Below are positions 35,645-45,561 of a DNA stretch of 64,000 nt, one piece after another; the first letter of the stretch is position 1; each line of letters starts with the position of its first letter. A program made the position numbers and the translations under genes. Source of the DNA: Paucisalibacillus globulus (GTDB lineage: Bacteria > Bacillota > Bacilli > Bacillales > Amphibacillaceae); NCBI RefSeq assembly GCF_900184735.1, contig NZ_LT855385.1, positions 138,877-202,876 of the forward strand, in the 5' to 3' direction. Under the pieces are notes generated by a model. That model was not told the origin of the DNA, made no database searches, and saw only the letters and a program-made list of their open reading frames with translations.

Positions 35645-36458
35645 TTAGGCCCTCCCCCACGAATGAGGATGCCTCTTCAGGACTTTCTTTTGATTTCGTA
35701 TCGTTTGAAAGAAATGCTCCTAATTTTTCTTCTAATATTCGTGGATTTTGACCAGATTGAACACCTATAACGCCCTCAATGATAATTTGTTTAATAAACA
35801 CTTCTTCTTCTGTTTTATTCTCAAGTTTGCTTGCCATCGGAGTAAATACTAAGTTAGCAAGAACAGTTCCGTATAGAGTTGTTAACAATGCAATAGCCAT
35901 GCTTGGACCTAGTGTTGATGGATCTTGCAAGCTATTTAACATTAACACAAGACCTATTAACGTACCTATCATTCCCCAGGCTGGAGCATATTCAGCACAC
36001 TTTTCTAATATCATGCGACCACGATAATGTCGTTCTTCCATAGCTGTAATCTCAGCATTCATTATGTCATGAATAACCTCTGGTTCAATACCATCAACAG
36101 CAAGATGAATCCCTTTTTTAATAAATGGGTCATCTACATCGTCTAAATCATTTTCTAAAGCTAAAATCCCTTCTCTTCTTGCCCGCTCAGAAAGTCGAAT
36201 AAAAAGATTGATTAATTCAGGAAGTTGGCGATCATTTTTAGTAAATGATTCCTTTAATACTTTTCCTGTTAATTTAATTTGATCCATATTAAAGTTAATA
36301 AGTAAAGAACCTACCATCCCACCGATAACAATAAGGATGGAGGCAAAATCAAGAAAAGATATAGCTTCTTCAGGTCCACCACTTTGAAGAATTGCAGACA
36401 CAATCATGATAAAACCTAAAGTAATGCCGATAGGAGTTAATAAATCTCGTTTTCTCAT
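35634..36458 (-). CDS. motP: Flagellar stator protein MotP (MotA family)
   Basis: Protein of 274 aa starting MRKRDLLTPIGITLGFIMIV at the ATG at 36458 (GGGGAGAGA site). Four membrane helices as in MotA: about 9-27, 35-55, 155-175 and 188-208; between helices 2 and 3 lies the cytoplasmic torque loop with charged residues that contact FliG. MotP and MotS form the stator that uses Na+ to turn the flagellum. The order ccpA-motP-motS is conserved in Bacillus. Confidence 0.92.
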   Translation of the reverse strand: MRKRDLLTPIGITLGFIMIVSAILQSGGPEEAISFLDFASILIVIGGMVGSLLINFNMDQIKLTGKVLKESFTKNDRQLPELINLFIRLSERARREGILALENDLDDVDDPFIKKGIHLAVDGIEPEVIHDIMNAEITAMEERHYRGRMILEKCAEYAPAWGMIGTLIGLVLMLNSLQDPSTLGPSMAIALLTTLYGTVLANLVFTPMASKLENKTEEEVFIKQIIIEGVIGVQSGQNPRILEEKLGAFLSNDTKSKESPEEASSFVGEGLNEA

Positions 36459-36517
36459 ATTCTCTCTCCCCAAACTTTTGCTCAAATTACATTATACTGT
36501 TTATATCGACATTATAT

Positions 36518-37513
36518 TTATTTTGTTGAGTTTCTTTCTACAAGGCGATGTGGTAATACTACTTTTTTCTCTTCCACTTCTTCTTTATTCATGTATTTAG
36601 TAAGTAAACGCATAGCAACAGCACCGATATCATATGTTGGTTGAACAACCGTAGATAACGTTGGTCGAACCATAGTAGCTAATTTTGTATTATCAAAACC
36701 AAATACTTCTAGATCCTCTGGAACCCTATAGCCTAAATCCTGCGCACCATGGATAACACCAAGTGCGATTGCATCAGATGCTGCAAAAACGGCAGTTGGC
36801 TTATCTGGTAAACTCATAAATTTCTCTACATTCTCCATTCCAGATTCGTATGTGTAATCACCACTTACAATATAATCTTCTACTACCGGAAGATTAGCCT
36901 CTTTCAATGCTCTTAAGTAACCCTGATTTTTCAATTGATTAATTGTATACTCTTCTTTCCCATATATAAATGCAACCTTTTCATTACCTTTACTAATAAG
37001 ATGATTGGTTGCTTCATATGCAGCTTCTTCATAATCAATATTGACAGAAGGAATAGAATCAGTTCCATCGTAGGTTGCAGCTAACACAACCGGTACAGAC
37101 GCAGTTGAAAACTGTTGAACATGTTCTTCTGATATATTGCCTCCCATAAAAATAATACCGTCCACTTGTTTTTCCAACATCGTATTAATTAATTGTAACT
37201 CTTTATCCTTATTTTGATCCGAGTTACTCAAAATGATATTGTACTTATACATCGTAGCAATATCTTCAATTCCTCTAGCTAATTCTGCAAAAAAGATACT
37301 TGAGATATCAGGTATAATTGCTCCCACAGTAGTTGTCTTTTTACTAGCTAGTCCTCGAGCTACTGCATTTGGGCGGTACCCTAATCTTTCAATTGTTGCT
37401 AACACCTTTTTTCTTGTAGTTGGTTTTACATTCGGATTTCCATTTACCACACGTGATACCGTCGCCATAGAAACATTTGCTTCTCTTGCTACATCATATA
37501 TTGTTATTGTCAT
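36518..37513 (-). CDS. ccpA: Catabolite control protein A
   Basis: LacI/GalR regulator of 331 aa. HTH at residues 3-25 ([22 protein letters not shown]), hinge helix [18 protein letters not shown], then the periplasmic-binding-like core. With HPr-Ser46-P it binds cre sites to repress alternative carbon genes and activate ackA-type overflow genes. The AGGAGG site is clear. Gene order ccpA-motPS-acuCBA is the Bacillus one. Confidence 0.96.
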   Translation of the reverse strand: MTITIYDVAREANVSMATVSRVVNGNPNVKPTTRKKVLATIERLGYRPNAVARGLASKKTTTVGAIIPDISSIFFAELARGIEDIATMYKYNIILSNSDQNKDKELQLINTMLEKQVDGIIFMGGNISEEHVQQFSTASVPVVLAATYDGTDSIPSVNIDYEEAAYEATNHLISKGNEKVAFIYGKEEYTINQLKNQGYLRALKEANLPVVEDYIVSGDYTYESGMENVEKFMSLPDKPTAVFAASDAIALGVIHGAQDLGYRVPEDLEVFGFDNTKLATMVRPTLSTVVQPTYDIGAVAMRLLTKYMNKEEVEEKKVVLPHRLVERNSTK

Positions 37514-37619
37514 AAAATAAACCTCCTAATTCCGTACTAATAGACAAGTTTCTACTCATTATCATACTCTAGTGTGAAAAAAAACACAAAAAATATCTTA
37601 TTAAAAATTTGTTGAATTT

Positions 37620-38262
37620 CTGGTACTGCTCCGGCCTTCGTGGATGCTCGGTAGACTCGGGTGATTCCTTCTCAAGTTTGGGCACATGCTCGGCTGGATT
37701 GGGGGCATCCTCCCCAAGTTTGGGCACATGATCGGCTGGGTTGGGTGCATACTTCCCAAGTTTGGGCACATGATCGGTGGACTCGGGTACATCCTACTCA
37801 TGTTTGGGCGCATGCTCAGAGGAATCGGGTACATCCTACTCAAGTTCAGGCACATGCTCGGCTGGATTGGGGGCATCCTCCCCAAATTTGGGCACATGCT
37901 CAGAGGACTCGGGTACATCCTACTCAAGTTTGGGCACATGATCAGAGGACTCGGGTACATCCTACTCAAGTTCGGGCACATGCTCGGCTGGATTGGCTGC
38001 ATTCTCCTCAAGTTTGGGCACATGCTCGGAGGACTCGGGTGCATTCTCCCCAAGTTTGGGCACATGCTCGGCTGGATTGGGTACATACACCCCAAGTTCG
38101 GGCACATGCTCAGCTGGATTGAGTGGATCCTCCTCAAGTTCGGGCACATGCTTAGCTGGATTGAGTGGATCCTACTCAAGTTCGGGCACATGCTCGGAGG
38201 ACTAGGGTGCATACTCCTCAAGTTTGGGCACATGCTCGAAAAACTTGGGTGCATCACCCCGA
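37620..38262 (-). pseudogene. 42-bp tandem array, decayed 14-residue repeat coding region
   Basis: The 822 bp between ccpA and aroA are filled by about 14 units of exactly 42 bp plus partial ends. Read on the minus strand in the frame CAT GTG CCC the units give [DE]-H-V-P-[KE]-L-[GE]-E-x-[AV]-P-x-x-x, a hydrophilic 14-residue motif. Six units have TAG in this frame (38202-38204, 38172-38174, 37962-37964, 37920-37922, 37836-37838, 37794-37796), five of them at the same codon of the unit (GAG-TAG-GAT). No in-frame start with an RBS precedes the array. An overlapping frame stays open for 218 codons (38257 to 37601) but gives Met/Cys/Pro/Asn-rich sequence. GC content is above that of neighbours. 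A related intact array is at the right edge of the window. The tail runs into NKFLIRYFLCFFSH. Confidence 0.65.
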
Positions 38263-38311
38263 CCTCAGGCTAATCCCTACACTCAACACCCCTAAGAAAA
38301 ACTAAAAAACT

Positions 38312-38338
38312 AAGGATTTGACTACTAGTCAAACCCTT
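38312..38338 (-). terminator. Terminator of aroA
   Basis: AAGGATTTGACT / AGTCAAACCCTT hairpin; the minus strand continues TAGTTTTTTAGTTTTT. Confidence 0.75.
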
Positions 38339-39410
38339 AACTAATGGATGTGCTGTATTTAGAAATCTCTTTTAAAAAGTCTTCAAACATAGGTATGTCC
38401 ATTTGTTGTGCAGAATCAGACAAAGCAACAGCTGGGTCTGGATGAACTTCTGCCATAATACCATCTGCTCCAATAGCTAGGGCTGCTTTAGCCATTGGTA
38501 TTAACAAATCTCTTCGACCTGTTGAATGCGTAACATCAACCATTACAGGTAGGTGAGTTTCTTGCTTTAGTATAGGCACAGCAGAAATATCAAGTGTATT
38601 TCTTGTGGCTGTCTCATATGTGCGGATTCCGCGTTCACAAAGAATTATTTTACCATTTCCTCGGGAAATAATATACTCTGCTGCATTGATGAACTCAGAA
38701 ATAGTTGCGGATAAACCACGTTTTAATAATACTGGTTTATCAACTTCTCCCGCCGCTTTAAGTAATTCGAAATTTTGCATATTTCTTGCGCCTATCTGGA
38801 TAACATCCACGTAATCTAATGCAATTTCAATATGTGCTGGATTTACTATTTCACTAATTACTGCTAAGTCAAATTCATCCGCAACTCGCCTTAAGATTTG
38901 TAATCCCTCGATACCCAATCCTTGAAAATCATAAGGGGAAGTTCTAGGTTTAAATGCTCCACCCCGAAACAGCTTAATACCATTCTGTTTCACGGCCTTT
39001 GCAACTTCACGAACTTGTTCATAACTTTCAACAGCACAAGGTCCCATAACGAAATGAGTTTTCCCATCACCGATTTTTTCACCTTTAACATCAATTACTG
39101 TGTTTTCAGGTTGGCGTTTTCGCGATACTAGTAGTTCTTTTCGATGATCATCCTCTATCAACTCAAGTCCGGCTTTAAACATTTCTTTAAAAATATGTTC
39201 TATAGTTGAATTATCAAAAGGACCATTATTATGTTGGATTAACTGATCTAGCATCTCACGCTCACGAACAGGATCAAACCTCTTTATTCCCTGTTTATTT
39301 TTTATTTGACCAATTTGTTTTACAATAGCTGCTCGTAAGTTCACAAGTTCAAGTATTTGTAAATTAACATCATCTAATTTGGTCCGTAACTCGTCTAAAT
39401 CGTTATTCAT
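38337..39410 (-). CDS. aroA: Bifunctional chorismate mutase / 3-deoxy-7-phosphoheptulonate synthase
   Basis: Protein of 357 aa. The N-terminal 90 residues are a type 2 chorismate mutase ([35 protein letters not shown]), followed by a KDO8P-type DAHP synthase barrel ([53 protein letters not shown]). It commits PEP and erythrose 4-phosphate to the shikimate pathway; the mutase domain gives feedback by prephenate/chorismate in Bacillus. Named aroA (also aroG) in B. subtilis, where it also lies beside ccpA. Confidence 0.96.
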   Translation of the reverse strand: MNNDLDELRTKLDDVNLQILELVNLRAAIVKQIGQIKNKQGIKRFDPVREREMLDQLIQHNNGPFDNSTIEHIFKEMFKAGLELIEDDHRKELLVSRKRQPENTVIDVKGEKIGDGKTHFVMGPCAVESYEQVREVAKAVKQNGIKLFRGGAFKPRTSPYDFQGLGIEGLQILRRVADEFDLAVISEIVNPAHIEIALDYVDVIQIGARNMQNFELLKAAGEVDKPVLLKRGLSATISEFINAAEYIISRGNGKIILCERGIRTYETATRNTLDISAVPILKQETHLPVMVDVTHSTGRRDLLIPMAKAALAIGADGIMAEVHPDPAVALSDSAQQMDIPMFEDFLKEISKYSTSIS

Positions 39411-39593
39411 ATCTTAAAAGCCTCCTGAAAGGAATAACTGCAAAATTTCTACATAATGTGACATCATTATAGCTAATAATTTTCCCTTTGTCATCTTACA
39501 GTTTATAATAAAAATAAAGATTTACGGGAAATTATGCTCAGGAGATAAAGAGATTTTTTGAATTAGCTTTTCATTCTTAGGGGGATTTACATA

Positions 39594-41732
39594 ATGAAGG
39601 ACGATTATATATTTGCATTAGATATCGGGACCCGGTCTGTGACAGGGGTTATCTTAGAAAAGACCGAGTCCAACTATACATTAATTGATTATTGCGTAAG
39701 AGAACATCGTGTAAGGTCCATGGTAGATGGCCAAATTCATCACGTAGAGGAAGTTGCTGAAGTTATAAAAGAAGTAAAACAAACGTTAGAAGCTTCTCAT
39801 GGTCCATTACTAAAGGTTTGTGTTGCAGCTGCTGGAAGGTCATTAAAGACGATTACATCATCAGCTACAATTGAACTCAATCAAAAACCAGTTACAGATC
39901 ATGAAACGATTAAGCATTTAGAATTAAGTGCTGTTCATAATGCACAACTTAAGTTAGCTTCGGAGGATACGGGTCATAACTTTTCAAACTATTACTGTGT
40001 TGGATATTCTGTACTTCATTATAAGATCGACGAAGATATAATTGGATCGTTAATTGATCAGAGTGGTCAAGTGGCTTCTGCTGAGATTATTGCTACTTTC
40101 TTACCAAAAGTAGTTGTAGAATCCTTATTATCTGCATTAACACGAGCAAATTTAGAAATGGATGCTTTAACATTAGAGCCAATTGCAGCTATCCAAGTAC
40201 TTATCCCTGAGTCCATGAGACGACTAAACGTTGCTCTAGTGGATATAGGAGCTGGGACGAGTGATATCGCACTGACTAATTCAGGAACAGTTGTTGCATA
40301 CGGCATGGTCCCTATCGCAGGTGATGAAATTACGGAAGCTGTAAGTGACCAGTATTTATTAGATTTCCCATTAGCTGAGAAAACAAAGCTTCAAATTGTG
40401 AATGAAGGACAGTCAACTGTTCAAGATATCCTTGGCTTTGAAGCAACCATTACATATGATAATTTAGTTAACGATATTAGTGAAAGCATAGATAAATTAG
40501 CAACATCCATAGCAAAGGAAATATTACATTTAAACGGAAAACAACCAAAAGCAGTCATGCTTATTGGTGGTGGTAGTCAAACACCTGATTTCACATCACG
40601 ATTAGCTAATAAATTACAATTACCTCCTAATCGTGTTGCGATTCGTGATATCGAGGCAATTCAAATATTAAATAGTACAGATAACTTACCAAAAGGGCCA
40701 GATTTTGTTACACCTATTGGGATCGCAATAGCAGCCAAACAGAATCCAATCCATTATATCTCCATAAAAGTTAATGAAAAGATAATTAGAATGTTTGAAA
40801 TGAAACAGCTCACAATTGGAGATTGTCTTGTACAAGCAGGTATAGAAATCAATAAATTATATGGAAAACCGGGAATAGCATCCATCATTACATTGAACGG
40901 AAAGTCAATAACCTTACCAGGTGAACTTGGACAAGCCCCAACAATCCTTTTGAATAAAAAAGAAGCGACCGTTGATAGCATTGTGAATAATGGAATGGAA
41001 ATTGAGATTTTAAAAGGATTGGATGGCTCTCAACCAAAAGTTACACTTAGTGAACTTCTTGGAGATATTGCCCCAATACAAATTCACTTTAACCAACAAG
41101 TTTATGACTTGAAACCAACATATTATGTAAATAACATGATAAAAGATCAGAACTATATCATTCAAGATCATGATAGTATTGAAGTTCAAACACCAAAGAC
41201 GGTTAAGGATTTCTTTACCTTTATCAGTTCAGATAAAAAGCCTGTTCAAAATGAATTTATTCTTTTTGTTAACCAAGATAAAATAAAATTAAGTTTTGCT
41301 GAGAATCAGATTACAGTAAACAATATGGCCGTTTCTTTAGATTATAGATTAAGCCATGGTGACAAGTTAAATGTAATTCCAAAAAACATTCCCACAGTTC
41401 AACTGTTGTTAAAACAATTGAACAAAGAATATTATCACAATATACGAGTAACCTTTAATCAAGAAACTATCATGATTAAACAACCTCAACTTAAAGTTAA
41501 AAAAGGCGACATCGAATTAAATGAAGAAGATAGAATATATCCCAATGACAAGTTATCAGTAGAGGAAAAGGAAATAGAGCCATACATATTTCAAGATGTC
41601 TTTCGCTATATTGAACTTAATTTAACAAATGCTAGTGGTAATTTCACCTTGTTAAAGAATAACCAACCCACTACCTTTTATGAACAGATAGTAGATGGTG
41701 ATAGTTTAGCTATTGTTTGGGATTTAGAATAA
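39594..41732 (+). CDS. FtsA-like actin-fold ATPase with repeated C-terminal domain
   Basis: Protein of 712 aa. Residues about 5-385 have the actin/FtsA/PilM fold: phosphate-1 FALDIGTRSVTGVIL, 1C-like insert with DSG-VxSAE, phosphate-2 VALVDIGAGTSDIALTNSG (about 210-228) and an adenosine motif MLIGGGSQTPDFTSRLA. It lacks the FtsA C-terminal membrane helix. Residues about 455-712 appear to be four diverged repeats of 60-75 aa, each with a strand-rich part such as IHFNQQVYDL / ILFVNQDKIKL / VTFNQETIMI followed by a DxD-x-V or GDxLxV turn. Role unknown; a link to division or wall synthesis is suggested by murC and sftA nearby. It takes the place of ytxJ next to ytxHG. Confidence 0.85.
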   Translation: MKDDYIFALDIGTRSVTGVILEKTESNYTLIDYCVREHRVRSMVDGQIHHVEEVAEVIKEVKQTLEASHGPLLKVCVAAAGRSLKTITSSATIELNQKPVTDHETIKHLELSAVHNAQLKLASEDTGHNFSNYYCVGYSVLHYKIDEDIIGSLIDQSGQVASAEIIATFLPKVVVESLLSALTRANLEMDALTLEPIAAIQVLIPESMRRLNVALVDIGAGTSDIALTNSGTVVAYGMVPIAGDEITEAVSDQYLLDFPLAEKTKLQIVNEGQSTVQDILGFEATITYDNLVNDISESIDKLATSIAKEILHLNGKQPKAVMLIGGGSQTPDFTSRLANKLQLPPNRVAIRDIEAIQILNSTDNLPKGPDFVTPIGIAIAAKQNPIHYISIKVNEKIIRMFEMKQLTIGDCLVQAGIEINKLYGKPGIASIITLNGKSITLPGELGQAPTILLNKKEATVDSIVNNGMEIEILKGLDGSQPKVTLSELLGDIAPIQIHFNQQVYDLKPTYYVNNMIKDQNYIIQDHDSIEVQTPKTVKDFFTFISSDKKPVQNEFILFVNQDKIKLSFAENQITVNNMAVSLDYRLSHGDKLNVIPKNIPTVQLLLKQLNKEYYHNIRVTFNQETIMIKQPQLKVKKGDIELNEEDRIYPNDKLSVEEKEIEPYIFQDVFRYIELNLTNASGNFTLLKNNQPTTFYEQIVDGDSLAIVWDLE

Positions 41733-41754
41733 CCAATAGATTTTATACTATCAT

Positions 41755-41799
41755 AAAAAGGATGTCATAGGTGATGGTCCACCGTACGACATCCTTTTT
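41755..41799. terminator. Bidirectional terminator between FtsA-like gene and ytxH
   Basis: AAAAAGGATGTC / GACATCCTTTTT stem; suits both convergent genes. Confidence 0.88.
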
Positions 41800-41800
41800 A

Positions 41801-42196
41801 TTATTTATTTTCTTCTACGTTTGTTTCTTCTAATGTCACTTCTTCTGTAGTTACATCATTTACAAACTCATCTTTATTTCTCATTTCTTGAATTTTAGAT
41901 TGCACATTAGATGTAACTTCTTGTGTCTTATGTTTTAGCTCAGACCCTTTTTCTGTTGCAAGCTCTTTCCACTCTTGACCTTTTGCCTGTGCAATGTCCT
42001 TCCATTCAAGGCCTTTAGTTTGTGCGATATCTTTCCACTCTGTCGCACGGTCACGTACTTGAACAGCTCCTTGGTTAATATCCCCTCTTAACTCTTTACC
42101 GGACTTTGGAGCAAATAATAATGCTAAGCTTGCACCTAATGCAGCACCAATAACTGTTCCTACAATAAAATCTTTACCGCTATTATTTTCTGCCAT
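41801..42196 (-). CDS. ytxH: YtxH general stress protein
   Basis: Protein of 131 aa. The N-terminal segment FIVGTVIGAALGASLALLFAPKSGKELR is the YtxH family signature, with one short helix. The middle holds 11-residue repeats (TEWKDIAQTKG, LEWKDIAQAKG, QEWKELATEKG) like those of LEA or apolipoprotein-type amphipathic helices. Part of the sigma-B general stress regulon in Bacillus. Follows ytxG by 13 bp. Confidence 0.9.
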   Translation of the reverse strand: MAENNSGKDFIVGTVIGAALGASLALLFAPKSGKELRGDINQGAVQVRDRATEWKDIAQTKGLEWKDIAQAKGQEWKELATEKGSELKHKTQEVTSNVQSKIQEMRNKDEFVNDVTTEEVTLEETNVEENK

Positions 42197-42209
42197 GATG
42201 GTTCCTCCT

Positions 42210-42611
42210 TTATTTTCTCTTTTTTATTAAATCAAATAGCGCAGCTCCCCATGTAACTGCTTGTGAAGCCTTCTCCTGATTTTCAGAAGCTGCTCTAGAG
42301 ACATTGGATGAAAATTGTTTTAATGAGTGATTAAAGTCCTGTACTGTTTCACCAATTCCTTTAACTCCATCAAATAACCCATCTAATTTAGCTGTTTTTT
42401 TATTTACATCTTCTGCAAGAGCATTAGTCTTGTGAAGTAACTCCGTTGTTTCACTTGTAATTCCTTGCATTTGCTTTTCTAGACTCTCCAATGTATTCGC
42501 AACGTTGTTCAGTGTTCGAGTTGAAGCTTTTAATGTTTTTGCTAAGTAAATTACTAGCACTGCAAAAGCAACGGCAGCAATTATTGCAGCAAGATAAAGT
42601 AAGATTTCCAT
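42210..42611 (-). CDS. ytxG: YtxG, DUF948 stress protein
   Basis: Protein of 133 aa from the ATG at 42611 (MEILLYLAAIIAAVAFAVLVIYLAKTL), an N-terminal membrane helix followed by a coiled coil (TLNNVANTLESLEKQMQGITSETTELLHKTNALAED), the DUF948 pattern. A start at 42623 is possible but has no spacing to AAAGGA. First gene of the ytxGH operon under a likely sigma-B promoter. The third gene of the usual operon, ytxJ, is absent. Confidence 0.87.
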   Translation of the reverse strand: MEILLYLAAIIAAVAFAVLVIYLAKTLKASTRTLNNVANTLESLEKQMQGITSETTELLHKTNALAEDVNKKTAKLDGLFDGVKGIGETVQDFNHSLKQFSSNVSRAASENQEKASQAVTWGAALFDLIKKRK

Positions 42612-42674
42612 AGCCGTAATCATTCCTTTCTTTCTAAGTGAATTTGCCAAAATGCAAGTGCTTGTACATATCAT

Positions 42675-42700
42675 ATTCCCTTTTATTTCGACAAATAAAC
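42675..42700 (-). promoter_or_regulatory. Candidate sigma-B promoter of ytxGH
   Basis: Minus strand GTTTAT, 14-bp spacer, GGGAAT; consensus GTTTAA and GGGTAT. About 64 bases before ytxG. The operon is sigma-B dependent in B. subtilis. The remaining stretch to murC (42701-42877) is AT-rich with nothing else visible. Confidence 0.65.
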
Positions 42701-42877
42701 ATAAATTTTCATAAACACATTCTTTATTAGTATATCTCCATTATAGGCTTTTCTATCATAAATATCGAATGTTATGTAGTATTTTTCCATATAATACATT
42801 TCATTCATTACAAATGTTGGTATTAGAAACTAATTGCCCCTGCTCATAGTAATTAAAATTACTTACCTTGATTAGTA

Positions 42878-42910
42878 AAAAGCCTGTCACTTTGTTAGTA
42901 ACAGGCTTTT
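42878..42910 (-). terminator. Terminator of murC
   Basis: AAAGCCTGT / ACAGGCTTT stem, just after the stop codon. Confidence 0.85.
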
Positions 42911-42918
42911 ATAAATTA

Positions 42919-44220
42919 TTATTTTATTTGAAGAATATCTTCATAGGCCTTTTGAAACTTCTGGATATCTCCAGCACCCATAAAGATTAAAACCCCATCT
43001 TCATATTTCTTTAGTTCTTCGATTCCTTCTAATTCTAGTACCGAACTATTAGGAATCAGTTTTTGTAGATCTTGAATGGTTAGTTGACCATTATCTTCTC
43101 TAGCAGATCCGAAAATCTCACATAAGTAAACGGAATCAGCTGGACTCAAACTATCCGCAAATTCTTGTAAAAACGTCTTTGTTCGAGTAAATGTATGCGG
43201 TTGGAAAATAGCAATAACTTCTTTATTTGGATATTTCTTTCTAGCTGATTCAATCGTTGCTGTAATTTCTCTTGGATGATGCGCATAATCGTCGATAATA
43301 ATTTGATCATTTACCTTTTTCTCAGTAAACCTTCGTTTAACCCCTTTAAATGTATCAAGGTTCTTTATCGCTTCTGCTTCCATCCCCTCATATTGGCAAA
43401 TGGCAATAACAGATAACGCATTTAACACATGATGGTTTCCATACATTGGGATGGTAAATGTATCATAATAAGTATTACGTACAAACACATCAAATTCTGT
43501 TCCATGTTCTGTTTCTTTCACGTTTTGTGCTTGGAAATCATTTGTCGGTAAGAATCCGTAATAAACAACCGGAACTTTTGCTTGAATTTGCTGAAGCTTT
43601 TCATCATCCCCACATGCAATAATTCCTTTTTTGACTCTTTCCGCCATCGATTGAAAAGCATCAAAAACATCATTGATACTTGAGAAGTAATCGGGGTGAT
43701 CAAAATCAATATTGGTCATAATTGCATAATCTGGTTCATAACTCAGGAAATGTCTGCGGTACTCACACGCTTCAAACACAAAATAATTACTGTCTACATG
43801 TCCTTTTCCAGTTCCATCCCCTATTAAGTATGAAATAGGATAAACAGAGTTTAGAACATGAGCAAGTAAGCCTGTAGTAGATGTTTTACCATGTGCTCCG
43901 GTTACAGCGATACTAGTGTACTGTTTTAACCATTCACCTAGAAATTCATGATAACGGTAAAAGGGTAGCCCTTTACTTTTGGCTTCTGCAATCTCTACAT
44001 GCTCATCAGGAAAAGCATTCCCAGCAATAATAGTTAAATCATCAGTTATATTTTCTTTTGAGAAAGGAAAAATCGGTATGTTTTTCGATTCAAGAGCTTC
44101 CTGGGTAAAAAATGATTTTTCTACATCAGAGCCTTGCACTTTTTCTCCAGAATCATGGAGTATTTGTGCTAGTGCACTCATTCCAGTACCCTTAATACCA
44201 ATAAAATGGTAAGTTGTCAT
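42919..44220 (-). CDS. murC: UDP-N-acetylmuramate-L-alanine ligase
   Basis: Protein of 433 aa. N-terminal Rossmann domain ([21 protein letters not shown]), Mur ligase P-loop [18 protein letters not shown] (near residues 106-122, reading [10 protein letters not shown]) and the catalytic/substrate segments [21 protein letters not shown] and [10 protein letters not shown]. It adds L-Ala to UDP-MurNAc with ATP, the first step of the stem peptide. Position next to sftA and ytxG is the Bacillus one. Monocistronic. Confidence 0.97.
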   Translation of the reverse strand: MTTYHFIGIKGTGMSALAQILHDSGEKVQGSDVEKSFFTQEALESKNIPIFPFSKENITDDLTIIAGNAFPDEHVEIAEAKSKGLPFYRYHEFLGEWLKQYTSIAVTGAHGKTSTTGLLAHVLNSVYPISYLIGDGTGKGHVDSNYFVFEACEYRRHFLSYEPDYAIMTNIDFDHPDYFSSINDVFDAFQSMAERVKKGIIACGDDEKLQQIQAKVPVVYYGFLPTNDFQAQNVKETEHGTEFDVFVRNTYYDTFTIPMYGNHHVLNALSVIAICQYEGMEAEAIKNLDTFKGVKRRFTEKKVNDQIIIDDYAHHPREITATIESARKKYPNKEVIAIFQPHTFTRTKTFLQEFADSLSPADSVYLCEIFGSAREDNGQLTIQDLQKLIPNSSVLELEGIEELKKYEDGVLIFMGAGDIQKFQKAYEDILQIK

Positions 44221-44363
44221 AAAAAAGAACCTCCAACTATATGTGTAAGAAAAAGACCTTGGTGTACAATAATTCTAACATCATTATAAAGCGATTAATA
44301 ACATTAAGTAATTATAACAAATCTTATTTCGTATTAAAATAGTAATTTGGTTGTGTACTGTGA

Positions 44364-45485
44364 TTAATAGATGTGATGTAACTCTTTATATTCTACTTTT
44401 TCTAATCTTGGATTTGGACGATAACGACGTCCATCTTTTGCTTCGGGAGAACCGTTTAACATAACATTATCACCCGTAAATCCAATATTAAGCTTTAATA
44501 GGCTTCTACCAATCCCATACGTATTAACTGGAACTCCTAACGATTCAAAGTGACGAATTTTTTCTTCCGTGAATCCACCAGTAGCAACAATTTCTACATG
44601 ATTAAATCCATTATCGTCAAGTGCTTTCCTTAATGCAAATACTAACTCTGGATTTACTCCCCTAGGATCAAAAGAACCCATTACATGATAATTTCTAAGA
44701 AAATACTTATCAACAAGTGTATTAGAAGTATCTAATCGGACACCTTTCAGTTTATCGCCAAAAGCTCGGGCAACTTTAAGAGCGTCTGTGATGACATCAT
44801 TGTTATAGTCCACAAGTGCAACTAAATCATCTTCCGGATAGACTTCATGATAAGCCTTCGTAGCCGCTACGACATCGCCTTTAAACATTTGAATCATTGC
44901 ATGTGGCATAGTTCCCATACCTTCTTTACCCCACCATTCATTCATAGCATGGGTAGCTTGAGCAGTGGATCCACCTATAAAGGCTGCGTAACCATCACCA
45001 GCTTGTGTTGTATAATGATCATCCCGGTCTCCCATGAAGATCACTGGCTTTTGCTTTCCAGACGATCTTGCTGCTTTTACAACATTATATACATTCGTTG
45101 CGACAGATGTTCTTCTAGCCAAGATCCCATCAATTATACCCTCTAAATAGCCAAACTGCTGGTATTTCCCCGATATAGTTAATACTGTTTCAAAAGGACT
45201 AATCTTATCTCCGTCTTTAAGTGAATGAATCTCTAAAGAACCTGGATCATCGGCAAATGTATGGATAAGCGCTATCGCTTCATCAGTTCCACAAAGTACA
45301 GCATCTTGCTTCTGAAAGAATTGCATTGTGACATGATTATTCGGAACTTTTTTCTCCACAATTTCTTTAGTCTTTAAAAAATATACAGCTGAGAACCAGC
45401 CTTCCTTAATACGCTCATCAAATTTAAACGTATGATTCGTTAGGCGATCTAATTCCCCATTAAGCTTTTGTTCTATTTCTTTCAT
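44364..45485 (-). CDS. Nicotinate phosphoribosyltransferase
   Basis: Protein of 373 aa from the ATG at 45485 (AAGGAG, seven bases). NAPRTase fold with PRPP/nicotinate site features: GDRDDHYTTQAGDGYAAFIGGSTAQATHAMNEWW, GVRLDTSNTL and EIVATGGFTEEKI. It makes nicotinate mononucleotide from nicotinate and PRPP in NAD salvage. Shorter than the 490-aa PncB of B. subtilis and closer to the archaeal-type enzyme found in many Bacillaceae. It lies between murC and sftA, where B. subtilis has no such gene. Confidence 0.9.
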   Translation of the reverse strand: MKEIEQKLNGELDRLTNHTFKFDERIKEGWFSAVYFLKTKEIVEKKVPNNHVTMQFFQKQDAVLCGTDEAIALIHTFADDPGSLEIHSLKDGDKISPFETVLTISGKYQQFGYLEGIIDGILARRTSVATNVYNVVKAARSSGKQKPVIFMGDRDDHYTTQAGDGYAAFIGGSTAQATHAMNEWWGKEGMGTMPHAMIQMFKGDVVAATKAYHEVYPEDDLVALVDYNNDVITDALKVARAFGDKLKGVRLDTSNTLVDKYFLRNYHVMGSFDPRGVNPELVFALRKALDDNGFNHVEIVATGGFTEEKIRHFESLGVPVNTYGIGRSLLKLNIGFTGDNVMLNGSPEAKDGRRYRPNPRLEKVEYKELHHIY

Positions 45486-45561
45486 AATAGTCTCCTTCAT
45501 TTCTATTCCCTTATTATCATATATCCAGCCTACTAATTTAACAAGTATTCAAGTTACTGTA

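Noticed and set aside
37601..38257. 218-codon open frame on the minus strand, plus 195- and 153-codon frames on the plus strand, in the 42-bp array
   Set aside because: A 42-bp unit without stops keeps several frames open on both strands. Only the frame matching the motif of the second array has support, and it carries TAG codons. The others give Cys/Met- or Trp/His-rich odd sequence without a good start site.
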